Assembly (NCBI GenBank): GCA_002914845.1
Contig: JXTC01000004.1
Location: 502,264-566,263 of the forward strand
DNA length: 64,000 nucleotides
Direction: 5' to 3'
Source: Trema orientale
Taxonomy: Eukaryota; Streptophyta; Magnoliopsida; Rosales; Cannabaceae
Positions 11,616 to 24,634 of the stretch are shown here, one piece after another; the first letter of the stretch is position 1; each line of letters begins with the position of its first letter. A program made the translations under genes and the position numbers. The notes beneath the pieces are model-generated. The model saw nothing but the letters and a program-made list of their open reading frames with translations. It did no database searches and was not told the origin of the DNA.

Positions 11616-12455
11616 ATAATGTTGAGTTCCATGCACATGAATTGGAATTAGAGTCTTAGGCAAGGCTAGATAGGGATATTATTTTCATATTTTGTTTGGA
11701 GTCCTTTTTCATCTAGGGATTTTCTCTTCTCTCTCCAAGAATCAGTCGCGGTGGAAACAAGTACTGGAGTCATTTTCCCTCCATCATCAAGGTCCGGCAC
11801 ATAGTTATAGTACTACAAATGGTGATTCTAGTATAAACACATAACTAATGAACTTTGAGTCTTTAATATCAGATATCTAATTCGCATCACTGTAATATTC
11901 AAGTACATATAGATATCTTATATAGTCCAGCCCATAACTTCGTCTAAGGAGCTCACATTTTTCAGGTCTGCAGCTCTTTACTATATCCACAACAACACTA
12001 GCTCATCCTTGTGGCTACTTCTAGGATATATTGTGTATGAATATGGTACTTTGAGGCATTTGGTACGTAGCACTTTATACATCTTTTTATTAGTTTATTG
12101 GTACCTAGGCTTAGCATCTTTTTAGTTTTGTTTGGGATTTGGTTGTATAGTTAATGTTGAGTTCCGTGCACATGAGAGTCTTAGGCAAGGCTAGATAGGG
12201 ATATTGTTTTCATATTTTGTTTGGAGTCCTCTTTCGTCCAGGGATTTTCTCTTCTCTCTTCAAGAATTAGTCGCGGCGTAAACAAGTACTAGATTCATCT
12301 CCCCTCCATCTTGTAGCTACTTCTAGGATATATTGTGTATGAATATGGTAATTTGAGGCATTTGGTACGTAGTACTTTATACGTCTTTTTTGAGTTTATT
12401 GGTGCCTAGGCTAAATATCTTTTTAGTTTTGTTTGGGATTTGGTTGTATATATAA
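11616..12455 (+). repeat. imperfect direct duplication, origin unknown
   Basis: Unit 1 (11616-12152) and unit 2 (12153-12455) both begin AATGTTGAGTTCC, share GGCAAGGCTAGATAGGGATA and GTACGTAG, and end in GTTTGGGATTTGGTTGTAT. Unit 2 lacks about 230 bp from the middle. No open frame is shared. It could be a decayed transposon end or a simple segmental duplication. Confidence 0.6.
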
Positions 12456-13329
12456 TTGGACTAAACCAAGTCAATAACACTATGTACTCTCTATTTTCCT
12501 ATTTTTGGATTTCTAGTTAAATGTGTTTTATTCTTTGTTTTATTTTTAATGCATGAATTGAATTAAATGTAAACTAAGAACAATTTGAAAGATGAGGAAT
12601 TTACCCTTGCACTCCAGACTATAATTTAACCAGAAAATTAGAATTTAAACTAATTTAATAACCACCCACCCACCTATACCTAATACCTAGTATCTTCAAT
12701 TATATAGTCGCACACTATTATATATAGTTGCATGCTTAGCATAATTTTATGGTAAGTAACGTTTAGAAGTGTAGTTAGAGTAGGCTTCAATTTAGAATTC
12801 GAATGCTGCCACGCCAATGTCAAAAAAAGAAATATCTTATTAAGTTAATTTTTAGGAAGACTTGTAAAATTATATTACTATATACATGTCTTAAAAAATT
12901 ATTTATGATTTTTTTTTTTTTTTTATAGCAAATTTTCGGTTCATCGTGATGGTCAAAAGTGAAACAGAAAGTGAGCATTATGGCCTATGGCAGTTAATAG
13001 AAGACAGTAGAATAGATAGGTGGGACCCATTCCAAGCCCTTTAATTAAGGCGCCACCCGTCCCTTACCTCCCTCCAAAAACCAGCACGTGACCACCAACG
13101 ACGTTAGTTACCAGAAAGAAAGAAAGAACGGACGGCCACCGAGTTCGCTCAGCTCAGCTCAGCTCAACTCAACTCAACTCAGCTCAACTCGGAGAGCTGG
13201 CTTTGGACAGCATCAACGACCGTACAACCCTTCGATTCTTCCGGATCAAACTCCTTCTCCTTCTTCTTCTTCTTCTTCTTCAAACCCTAGTCAATCGCTC
13301 TCTCTCTCTCTCTCTCTCTCTGAGCTACT

Positions 13330-16300
13330 ATGGCGGACCAGAGCTTCAATCTCCTCCACACTCTCGAGCCTCGGAGGTACATATACACATATATGTAACA
13401 AACAAATAAAAATTTTGAGAAAAAATTGGGGTTTCGACTCCACGCCTACTTTGACCCTTAAATTCTTGCATTTTCTCTGAAAAATCCTGGTCTTTGATTG
13501 AATGTTACCTCTTATAATTCCATTTTTTCCTCTCCAATTGCTGTTTTTGGCTTTTTCTTGTTGTGTGCTATAATGATCTTTGTGATGAAAATTAGAGGTT
13601 AGGATCAGTGTGAATGGTTCGAAATGTGGTGGTGTAAGGTATAGAATTCCAAGTCTAGTGTGAAGAGAGTGAGAGCTATGGGCATTAGGATTCTCGTGAC
13701 ACTTTTCGAGCTATGTTGTTGTCCTTGTTGAGTAAGCGCTCATTGGAAGTTGATTCCAGGTCTTTGCCTGCCGCCCTTCATTCGTTTTTTCCCTTTCCAC
13801 TTTAAGGTTTTTCTCTTGTTTTGAGATAATGAGAAACTTTTTGTCTAATTTTTCATAGGCCATGTTTACTAACTCGTAATGAAAAGAATCGAATCGTAAT
13901 GTGAAACAATTTGGAGAACGAATCAAAAATTGAGTTACCCCTTCTCAATTTCTTCACTACAACGTGAAAGTAAACACAGGAATAGATGGAAAAGGGAAAT
14001 ACTTCTGGTTTCTATTCCCATTACGGCCGATAAGGCCCAAATCTTACTTCGAATTTGCTTACGGGATCTTAGAGTTAAGATGTTTATTGTCTACTATCGT
14101 CATTGCTTTGCCATTTTGAGAATCCAATGAGTTTGGTGTCAACAGGGATTCTTATGGATTTGCTTTGAGACCTCAGCACGCACAAAGATACAGACAGTAC
14201 GCTAATATCTACAAGGTATTCGCTGTTTGATTCCTTACTTTTACTTCAATTCGATGCGCGCTAACAATGTGCCTCTGAATGAGCTTATAATTAGTTTTTT
14301 TGACCTTTAAAAATATTTCTGTGACCAGCATAATAATCAACCTTCTCACATAATCTATTGGCTTTTATAAAAAAGTAGAGAACTTAAGATAATTTGAAAG
14401 ATTTCTAAACTCTTAATGAATGAAATCTTTAATAGGAATATTTTATATTTAAATAGGTGAGTTGGTTTATGGCAATTGGATAAATTGTCACTTTGAATCT
14501 ACTTCAATAAATCCTCTTAAAAAAACGAAAAAGAAAGAAAGAAATAAATAAAAAAGGAGCCAATAAGTGTCTTTTTGTAGCATTTTTATGTTCTACATGT
14601 AGTATTTCAGTTAAAAGAGACAGAACCAAATAGGAAAAAGAATTTCATTCTCTACAGCTTAATGATATATTTATGATATTAGGAGGAGGAAGGGGAAAGA
14701 TCCGATAGATGGAAGGACTTCCTTGAACAGTTAGTGGGACATGCTCAACCTTGCTCTTCTGAAAAAGAACATAAAGAGGCGTTGCAGACGGAAGCTGCTG
14801 AGCAGAAATTAGAAATAAATTCAGAAAGGCTTGGGGAAGGGGAGGACACAAGTAACAAAAAATCTAGTACTGATGGTTCATCAGAAAGTGATAGGGAAAC
14901 AAAAGCCAGTAAGGTGCAAACATGGGCTCAAATTAGATCATCCCTTGGTGTCATTGAAAATATGATGAGCTCTCGTGTTAAGAAGAATAAGAATATAAAG
15001 GATGAACTGATAACCATAGGAGGAGAGAAAAATCTTCAATCAATTGAAAAGACAGGATCTTTGAAAGCTTCAGAGGAGTTTGAGGAAGAGGTTTGTGTTA
15101 ATGACGTGTTGATTGACAGTGTGAATGCCTCCATTGCAGAAAATGCAGAGGATGGGATCTATGAGAGTAAAAATTCCACTGGGTCAGAAGTGATTTTTGG
15201 TAATGGTGTCTCTCATAATGAAAATTCTTCCATGGAAGAAATTGCTATGGATGACGGTGTTTCTTACAGTGTAAATACTGGCGAGCGAAAGAAGCCCGTG
15301 AATGATGGGATCTATGTCAGTGTTGACACTATTGGGGTAGAAAATGCTGTTTCTGATGGGTTTTATGGCAGTGTGAATTACATTGGAGCGGAAAAACCTG
15401 TTGAGGATGGATTTTCTTTTGATCCCTTTTTTCCCTGGAAAGAAGAATTGGAATCCCTTGTCCGAGGAGGAGTGCCAAAGGATCTCAGAGGAGAGGTAAA
15501 AGCTTATGCTTACGAGTCAATTGAACCTACCTAGTTCTTTTATTTCTAAGAAAGTGAACTGTTTGATATAATCTTACTGTCACAGGTATGGCAAGCATTT
15601 GTAGGCGTGAAGGCTCGTCGGGTGGAGAGATATTACCATGATTTACTTGCTCAAGAAAGAAACACTAATAAAAATAAGGAGAATGATGACTTGTCTACTG
15701 CAGCCAGCAAATGGAAAAGGCAGATTGAGAAGGTCATTTGATGCATGCGCCTTGGACTTTATCATTTTAATTTGTAGGTGCTATTTCTTCTGATTTATAT
15801 TGAAACTTGACTTTCTCCCTGTACTAAATTTTGTTCCAGTGCAGGACATACCACGCACATTTCCAGGTCATCCTGCTTTGGATGAGAACGGCAGAAATTC
15901 GTTGAGGCGTTTACTTTTAGCTTACGCTCGACATAATCCATCTGTTGGGTACTGCCAGGTAACCATGGCAAGTTCAGTAGGTAATTTGTTCTATTGGCCT
16001 CAATGAAGTTATCACTTTCTAACTTCTGCCAAAATCTTGAAATTATCTTTAAGATTCGAGAAAAGAAAAACACTTGAATCATGATGCACGATGATCATTT
16101 TTTTTCCCCAATTGGCGTAATAAGTAACCTTTTTTCATTATTTTTTTTGTTTAATTCTATTGTTGGTGCCAAAATATATGCAGGCAATGAATTTCTTTGC
16201 AGGATTATTACTACTCTTGATGCCTGAGGAAAATGCCTTTTGGTAGGTTTGAAAGATCATCCTTCTCTATATATGTAGGGTTTTTTTATTATTATTTTAT

Positions 16301-19300
16301 ATATTTTTTTAATTTTTTATTTTCATTTAAATGCTTTGAATGGTTTTGCAAGGCTTCTGAATAGTGCATAATTTTTCTCTGGATTATGACCTTCATTTCT
16401 TGGTTTTCTTAGTGTGCACAAACTTCCGCTTGCTAAAGATATCGTCCTTGGAAATATCTGCTGCTCTATTTTTGTAATACCAACACATACATGCAAAGAC
16501 AGAGATGCCCGCCAGTACTGACATGATTATTCTTATGGAATTTTTCTTTATGATTGTTCTTAGGGCTTTGGTGGGTATATTGGATGACTACTTTGAGGGC
16601 TACTATACCGAGGAAATGATAGAATCTCAGGTCTGATTTTAACTTTCAAAGTCCGTGACCATATATGCTGAATTTTGATCTGATTTAGCCTATTGTTCAC
16701 TATATACTGCAAAGCCAATAGATATTTTGCTTCCAGGGGTTCTGATCAGATTATAATATTTTAACTTTTCTTTTATGTCAGGTGGACCAGCTAGTCTTTG
16801 AGGAGTTGATGCGGGAAAGATTTCCAAAATTGGGTTTGTGATTCTAGTATTCATTTTTCAATATTTCTTTCTTTGGTTCTTTTTCTTATAAGAAACAATG
16901 TGGGTAATTTATTCGTTTTTCTTCTCTTCTTGCAGTTAATCATCTGGATTACTTGGGAGTGCAGGTTGCATGGATCTCTGGACCCTGGTTTCTTTCTATT
17001 TTCATGAACATGCTTCCTTGGGAAAGTGGTGAAAAATTTTCGTCCAAATTTTCTCTATATCAAGTTTCATTCCTGCAAATTGCATTTACTCTCATTACTT
17101 TATCAATCTTCAGTTCTCCGAGTATGGGATGTGCTTCTATACGAAGAAAATCGTGTTATGCTATTTAGGACAGCACTAGCATTGATGGAGTTCTATGGTA
17201 CTTGTGACAGGATAAAACACGTAGAATATTTTATATCAGTCTCCAATGTACTAAAAGCGATGTAACTTTGTCTCTTTATCTATTCCTGCAGGTCCTGCAT
17301 TAGTTACAACAAAAGATGCAGGAGATGCTACTACTCTGTTGCAATCGCTTGCCGGCTCGACATTTGACAGCAGCCAGCTGGTTTTGACTGCTTGCATGGG
17401 TTTTTTGGCTGTAACAGAAGCTAGGTTGGAAGAATTGAGAGAAAAACATCGGCCAGCTGTATTAGTAGTAGTTGAGGAAAGATCAAAAAAGGGTAGGGTT
17501 TGGAAGGATTCCAAAGGGCTTGCTACTAAGCTTTACAGCTTTAAGCACGATCCTGGGTCATTGATAGAAGAGAAAAAGACTAGCAAAGGAGGTGAGATGC
17601 TTGCAAAGGGAGATAAATCTCATCTAGAGCGTCATTCCTCGAATCTCGATGATTTGCTTGATCGCCTAGCTGTAGATCCAGAAGTGGATTCCCTACCGGA
17701 TCTTCAGGAACAGGTAGCTATCTCCTCTCATATTCACAGCAGAAGCTTTCAAGAGTGTATGGTTCGTCGAACCTGGAATTATTAATTAGGAAGGTTAATA
17801 ACTTAAGATGATTATTTTCTTCCTAATGTCTGTTCATATTGTTCCATATGGTCAGTCTATAACTAGTTGATGCATGTGCATGCCAATAGAATTTTAGATA
17901 TAAGAGAAGATCTAGAAAGAATTTGTATGCCCCCTCATTTGAAATATTTTATGAATGAAGTTCATTTAGAATGGTCATAGAGGGTTGTTGGGGTATACCA
18001 ACCCTTCTCACCAGGGGGTCCACCATCTTTATGTGGCTTTTCCAGTACTTAACAGGCTCGCTTAAATTTCTCATCGATAAACTTGCATTTCTGGCTCATA
18101 AACCTTCCAATCTTAGTTGTCGAAGTGATTCAAGGTAATCTCATGGTACTTAACTTGGAATAAGTGACAAAAGAAAGTATTCTCTGTATGAGCAGGTGGT
18201 CTGGTTGAAGGTTGAGTTATGCAGGTTGCTGGAGGAAAAAAGATCTGCTGTACTCAGGTTAGTTCCTATGTTTGGGTTATGGTTTCTGTGGTACTCAGGT
18301 TAGTTCCTATGTTTGGGTTATAGTTTCTGTGGAGAAGGATTTTGGATGACCTCTTCATTTTTCATGTAGATAAGATAGGGAAAATACAATTTTAGTCTCA
18401 CAGTCTACTCCATTATGGGTGAAATCCTTGAGTTGTCTACCTTATTTACATTGTACTTAATATCCAGGACGTACATTCAAAGAAGTTAAAAATTCCTTTT
18501 CATGCTCTTTTCTTGGTTTCATGTATCCAATTTCTTCTCTCTTTGCAATTATAAAAATGAACTTTTGCAGGATCAGATTCTACAACCAAGCCCATCAACT
18601 GTATCTTAAAGCAATTGTGTGTGTGTGTGTAGTTAGATAGATATTTGTATCTGTGCTGATAGTTGCCCCCAGTGCTCCTAATTATCAAAGGCGTGTATCC
18701 TTGAGTAACAGACGGCTTCAAGTTTTTACTCCAATATTGAAAATTTCAATCTCTACTTGGCCTGAAAAGAATAATTAATCTTTGTTTGTGATTCCTGTTC
18801 TTTCCAGGGCTGAGGAGCTGGAGACAGCACTTATGGAGATGGTCAAGCAAGATAATCGACGGCAATTGAGTGCAAGGGTATTTCTAGCATTGATCCAGTC
18901 AAGCTTTTCTTGCTTCATATGTCAGTTTTGTGAAATCACGTTGGAAATCATCTTTGCTATACAGCTATTGTAGATCAAATATACATAGATGTACTGTGGT
19001 TTTCTCAGTCCTCATGGATACATAATAGCTTGAAATCCTTTATGCATTTTGAACTCTTACAGGTCCTTTGCATCATAGAACTAGCTGTATTATAGGCATT
19101 TTTTTTGTTCACATATTTCCAGTGTTGCATCCTTATCAATAATGTAATGTAGAGTTGATTACAATCTGTCAAGTCTTTGAAGCACAGACACTTAAAGAGG
19201 TATCTTCTTTCGTTTGATTTATGTCAACTAAAATGCTTTAATAGCTAATACGTTTAGGCCACAAATAATTGTCAACTCAGAATTACAATAAATTATTTAA

Positions 19301-20651
19301 AACCACCATTAAACTAGGTACCAATGAACTTATCATGCTTTTTTTTTTTTTCTTAATCTTATCCGTAATATAATGGCTCTTTCAACTGCTACAATTGTTC
19401 TATTCTTCTTTAACTCGTATGCTTTGCCTTCCCTTTGCATTCCTGGAGGTTGAGCAATTGGAGCAAGAAGTGGCCCACCTACAACAAGCCCTCACTGATA
19501 AGAAAGAACAAGAAGCTGCAATGCTCAAGGTTTTATTTCCTTTCTGTTTTCAGTAAAAGATGCCTTTGCGTGATATTTCGCCTGTCCTAATTTATCTCAT
19601 TGAGCATATTATAGGTCTTGATGCGGGTAGAGCAAGAGCAGAAGGTTACTGAAGATGCTCGAATATGTGCAGAGCGTGATGCAGCTGCTCAGAAATATGC
19701 AGTACATGTGCTTCAGGTTTCATTTTGTCTCTGATATCTTGGTTATCTGGGAAGATCATTGCCTCCCATGATTTGCCATTTCCTTATTTTGTTCTTGGTC
19801 CATTAATCAAATTTTGTTATCATTATTGTATATTCAATATAATACCTGCTTTTTAAGGCAATAGCGTTATGCAGGAAAAATACGAGAAGGCTATGGGTTC
19901 CCTTGCTGAGATGGAGAAGAGGGTTGTAATGGCCGAATCTATGTTGGAGGCCACCCTGCAATACCAAACTGGCCAAGTTAAAGCACATTGTTCTCCACGG
20001 TACATAAAAATTGCTTTAGTATAACTTTTTTGCCTTGATGCCTTCTTTATCCTCGTCTGATCTGCGATTAGTCCCTGTCCAAGACCTAAAATTAAAGCGC
20101 CTGACTTCTTTGTAACTCCCTGAGAAAATTAAAGAGACCAATCTACCCAAATGTGAATGGTCTTAACAGGCAATTTTTCAATTTACAGGCCATATGCTTT
20201 TAGTTCAAATTGTTAGCTCTTCTTTTTTCAATAACTTACCATGGTAATGTTCTACTGTAGGGCTTTACCAAATCAAGGTTCCACTCAGGAGAACACAAGA
20301 AAGAGTCTTCTGCCGTTTGGACTTGGTTGGCGTGACAGAAATAAGGTATATTTCAATGAAATTGTCTCATTGACATCTCTGCTACTTTTGTTGGTCGTTA
20401 GACAAAGGTGCATTTCTTTTTCCAACAATTTGAAGAAAATGTATAACAAATGTATACCAACTTATCCAAATCCTGCTTCATTACACCTGCCAATTCTGGA
20501 AAATATATTGTTTCAGAAACTTGTCAATTTATAAACATTTTTTGTGTCGCAGAGCAAACCAGCTAGCGCCGAAGAGTATAGTGTAAGTAAATCAACCAAT
20601 GAGCCAATAGATGCGAGTACTCCTCAAAAGAGAACAAGTGAGCAAGAGTAA
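13330..20651 (+). CDS. Rab GTPase-activating protein with TBC domain and coiled coil
   Basis: Eighteen phase-matched exons give 863 residues: 13330-13376, 14146-14215, 14683-15495, 15586-15732, 15845-15958, 16184-16242, 16564-16630, 16782-16833, 16936-17028, 17114-17197, 17292-17713, 18196-18257, 18808-18877, 19449-19529, 19615-19716, 19875-19999, 20261-20345 and 20553-20651. An acidic, poorly conserved region (about residues 70-290) precedes the TBC domain, which runs from about GVPKDLRGEVW to residue 560. It has the dual-finger residues: Arg363 in DIPRTFP and Gln397 in VGYCQ. Other TBC marks are GLLLLLMPEENAFW and WFLSIFMNMLPWE. Residues about 657-800 form a heptad-rich coiled coil. TBC proteins speed GTP hydrolysis on Rab GTPases in vesicle traffic. 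From memory, the nearest Arabidopsis relatives are At2g37290 and At3g55020. The Rab substrate cannot be told. Both fingers are present, so it should be active. Confidence 0.94.
13858..13980. mobile_element. small MITE in TBC intron 1, related to family B
   Basis: About 123 bp with inverted ends GGCCATGTTTACTAAC on the left and CCTGTGTTTACTTTCAC on the right, read inward. The GTTTACT core matches the element at 10728-11195. It lies wholly within the intron. Confidence 0.5.
18250..18331 (+). repeat. 41-bp tandem duplication copying a splice donor
   Basis: The segment TACTCAGGTTAGTTCCTATG and the bases after it occur at 18251 and again at 18292, nearly identical. The first copy carries the donor of TBC exon 12 (18196-18257). 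The second offers an identical donor 41 bases on. Confidence 0.85.
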
Positions 20652-21581
20652 TAGCATAGTGTAAAAGGAGAGATTGGACTTTTTCTGGTTTATCATTGCC
20701 CACCTTTCTTCTTGTAAATAACTGTGAGGAACCAGTGTATATTTTACATCATACATGTATCAATTTAAACTCAGAAAGCTCATGTTGGTTCTCCCAGGAT
20801 TTAGAAATTCAATGTATTTTTTTTTTTTTTTGAATGGAGAAATTTAATGTATTGATTCGTTTATTTGTAATAAAAGCTACAGAAATTTTGGTTATGGAAA
20901 TTATGTTCCCCTCTGATGATGTTTAAAGCTGACCATTCTACCATACTTTATTGTAATGACTCATGGGCCATAACTGAGCTTGGACATGGAATGTTTTCTA
21001 TAGAAAATAGTGTCATCAGCGCCTGTACACGAGTATTCGAAACCTCTTCAAGGATAACCAAAAAAAAAAGGTCGTAATAAGCATATCAGAAATCAGACTA
21101 ATAATATGAAGAATCTAGCGTCCAGAGGTATAACAATAAAATGATAAATTATCATGTTTTAACCATTCAATTTACACAACCCTTCATAAGTTAAATACAA
21201 GGCAGATCTATACAACAAAACTCCCGAGGTAAAATGATATAAAAGCCACCCAAGATAGTATAAAGAATGCAGATTTATACAATGGAAAACGACTACCCGC
21301 CTTCTTGGTATGCATATGCATTCAGGAAAAAATAATAAAATTTTCCTTCTAGTAAAAAGCGCAAAATGGAGAAGCCAAATGAAACTTTCATTGGGATGAT
21401 AGGAAGTTTGGTAACTGTGGCGTGAATGCTATGCGACTGACAAGCATTCACAAAGCTCTGAGCTATGTATGTCATCATCAACCATAACCAGCAGTAGGTT
21501 CCCTATGAGCATATGAGTTGATATCAAAGCAGTAGATAAGACTACAAATAGCATTATCTCAAGATTATGGTTTCACATGGA
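20652..21581. other. convergent 3' flanks of TBC and kinase genes
   Basis: The two genes converge here. The stretch holds their 3' untranslated regions, a T-run at about 20817-20831 and AATAAA-like signals. No coding sequence is seen. Confidence 0.6.
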
Positions 21582-24430
21582 CTACCACCATTGAGCTTTT
21601 TTCTCACTATCTCTCTTGGATTTAGGAGTACCAGGGGCAAAGCGGGAACTTTGAACTGGTTGTGTATCGGGGTCGTATTTTTGTGAAGCAAGGTAAGTTA
21701 AAGCTGTGACAACATCAGCTATGACGGGCCGCATATTAGGCTGCTCCTGGACACACATAGCTGCAACAGCAAGAGCTTGGTACAGGCCTCTTGCAGGATA
21801 TTGACCTTGGAGCATTGGATCAGCCATTTGGGAAAACTTCCTCCGGTCTTTAAACAAGGGTCTTGCCTGAAAGTAATCATGTCAGCTAGTTTTGTCCAAT
21901 AAAGAAAAGAACAAAAAAATTGTGTGTGGATTCACTCTTGTAAATACTCTTCCTAACATTGTCAAAGTCTCTGAATTAGTCATTCTACTAGATGTCTTGT
22001 TCCCTAAAGAAGAATGTTCAGTAAGAAGGGACCAAAGAAGTGGGGATCTCTTATCCTTGGGTGTTGAAGAACAAGAAAGTATTTCAATATTATCAGCTAT
22101 ATGTGAAAAAATAAAAATAAAAATGAGACCTAAAGCAGGTATCTCTTACCCATGCAACCAAATTCTGCTCTCCTGTAGCTCTTGAATTGTCAATTGCTTT
22201 CCTGCCCGTAATAATTTCCAGAAGAACTACCCCAAAACTATATACATCTGATTTCAACGTCAACTGACCGGTCATTGCATACTCTGGAGCACAATATCCA
22301 TAGGTTCCCATTACCCTTGTAGATACATGCGTGTTATCACCAACAGGCCCAAGTTTCGCCAAGCCAAAATCAGAGAGCTTTGGATGATACCCTTCATCAA
22401 GCAAAATATTGGAGCATTTCAGATCTCTGTATATTACAGGAGGGCTAGCTCTATCATGTAAATATTCCAATCCTTTTGCTGCCCCAGCTGCTATTTTCAT
22501 TCTTGTATTCCAATCAAGTCGTTTCTTACCAGGTGAAATGTCTGCAAAATATGCTTATGAAAATTTACCATGTGTGAAAGAATAAATAAATAAAATAAGG
22601 TTAAAAAAACACTTGGTCACAATATACCATGCAAATGGCCTTCCAAAGATCCTAGGGACATATATTCATAAACAAGAAGCCTTTGATCTCCATCAGCGCA
22701 ATAGCCAATAAGGTTAACAAGGTTAGGGTGGTGAAGCAGACTTAACATCAAAACTTCAACCAGGAATTCCCTGTTCCCCTGCAGGCCATTACGATCAAGT
22801 TGCTTAATTGCTACAACCTACACAGAACACAATAAACTTATCAAAATCATATCAATCCATGGCCGGCGTACATTACAAACCCCACCGAAAAGGGCTCAAA
22901 TTACAGGTAAAACTAAAATCACTATGTCATAGCTTGTTGGCTCTAAAAAGCATTAGATTTTTGTGGACAACTAGGAAGATCAGAAGTATGAAATAGGTTG
23001 TTGCAACATAGAGTCTGAATTGAAAGGCATGTTTGAACTTATCCAAGTTGCTCACGGTCACTCATCCTTTTATAAAATGGCACAGGTATTATGCACCTGA
23101 CTAACCTGATTAGTACTTTCTAAACGCCCTTTGTACACACGACCAAAACCTCCCTCACCCAAGAGACATTCTGGCCTAAAATTTCTAGTTGCAGCAGCCA
23201 GCTCACGGAATGTAAAAGTCTGTGCTGCAATGTGATCAGATCCTCCATTTTTGGAAGCTTCCTTTTCGCTTAAGGATGAATTAGTCGAGAAATCACCTGA
23301 AATCGAATAGGGGAGACAATTAAGCTAATGAACATGATTAAGAGCCAAATGAGGTTGTGTTTTGGGTTTGGTTTTCAATTTTCATAACAAAGGAACGTTA
23401 CCAAAAAAGGATGGTGGAATTGTGCTTTGACAATGGAATGCAGCCTAACTAATGCACACCAACTTCGGCAATTTGCGTTCCCAGAAAGACAAGACTTTTG
23501 CTTTGTACATTTGATGCAATTAAGACTTGAGTACAAATAAATTTGATGTACTTATCAGATGTAGCAAAGAAACATCTTAAACATGGAAGAACTTACTCAC
23601 CTCCAAATAAAACGTTTTAAAAGTTAACAAAACCATCTAATTAGGATACAACTACCAATTCACAACTAGAGTAAAGCTCAAAAAGATAAGACGAAACTAT
23701 TAACAGCTAGTAAGATGAGCTTACCATGTCCTAGTATTATACTCACAAACAAAATTGCATTTTCTTTTTCGAAAATTGTGTTATTAGTCTTGAAAGAAAA
23801 TTATCTCATTGAGTTTCTTCTACAAACTTTCTCTTGAGTCATGCTCGAACGATTCCCTGGCTTGAATCTAATCTAGCATCTATACGAATACTAAAATTTA
23901 ACATAAGGTTTAAAAAAAACACTATTCTTGGAAGCAAAAACCATAATCAGAAACCTTCGAGCAAATTCGAAAGGGAAAAAAAAATCTATTTCCCAGAAGT
24001 TATTAACAAACATAACAAACAGAGCATTTCTATAAAACATACATGAATAAATAAAGTGAGTAAACAACATAATCCTTGATTTTTTTTTTCCTTTTGGACC
24101 TCATACTGCAAGGAAAAACACACGAATTTCTCAATTCCTGATCAATATAGGACTAGCCCAGATACTAAAAACGATAAATTTGTACAAACAAATGGAAAAT
24201 AAAAAAAGAAAGAACCCCATAACTCGATTATTCAAGATAGAACCAGAACAAAACAACAAAAGGGTATCACTGTTAAGTATCAAGCTACCTATATACAACC
24301 ATAGTAATAGAAAATAGAAAGTACCTGAAGTGGGTTTGATCTGATCAACCAGGTTTTCCTGTTGCTTTATCTTCTTCTTCCTGGTCTTAGCTTTACTGTT
24401 TGATTTTCCAGAACAAGGAATCCAACCCAT
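21582..24430 (-). CDS. CDL1: receptor-like cytoplasmic kinase, RLCK VII (CDL1/PBL7 type)
   Basis: Five exons on the minus strand (24325-24430, 23106-23296, 22628-22817, 22150-22541 and 21582-21866) give 387 residues. The N-terminus [10 protein letters not shown] has Gly2 for myristoylation and Cys6 for palmitoylation, so plasma membrane attachment is expected. Kinase marks in order: glycine loop GEGGFG (82-87), Lys104 in VVAIKQ, catalytic YRDLK (Asp202), DFG (220-222), then [15 protein letters not shown] as activation segment and P+1 loop. It is an RD kinase. The start and the tail ending APGTPKSKR closely resemble Arabidopsis CDL1 (At5g02800), a paralogue of CDG1 acting in brassinosteroid signalling; the long C-terminal tail of PBL27 is absent. 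All catalytic residues are present. A GA repeat at 24597-24632 lies in its promoter or leader. Confidence 0.94.
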
Positions 24431-24594
24431 CTTTTATTTTTATTATTATTATTTTTATTTCAGTTTCTCTTAGTCTATATGAGAATAAGAAGCCACAAAG
24501 GACTAATCTTGAGCTAAAGAATGAATCAACCAACCATATATGCCACTCCTCACCTCAGCCGAACCAATAGCAAACCCAACACGAGCGAGACCAG

Positions 24595-24634
<40 letters not shown>

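Larger units (their letters stand above)
9641..13329. other. intergenic region, transposon-rich, upstream of the TBC gene
   Basis: No gene is seen. The content is: the GST copy 2 3' flank; a truncated spacer of a lost third GST unit (10345-10535); a nested MITE pair and a second MITE (10558-11536); and a direct duplication (11616-12455). It is followed by the TBC promoter, which has a run of TCAGC/TCAAC pentamers at 13148-13190 and a CT microsatellite at 13301-13321 in the 5' leader. Confidence 0.6.

Noticed and set aside
15795-16082. Minus-strand 95-residue frame under TBC exon 5
   Set aside because: It is antisense to a conserved TBC exon and its composition follows the sense codons.
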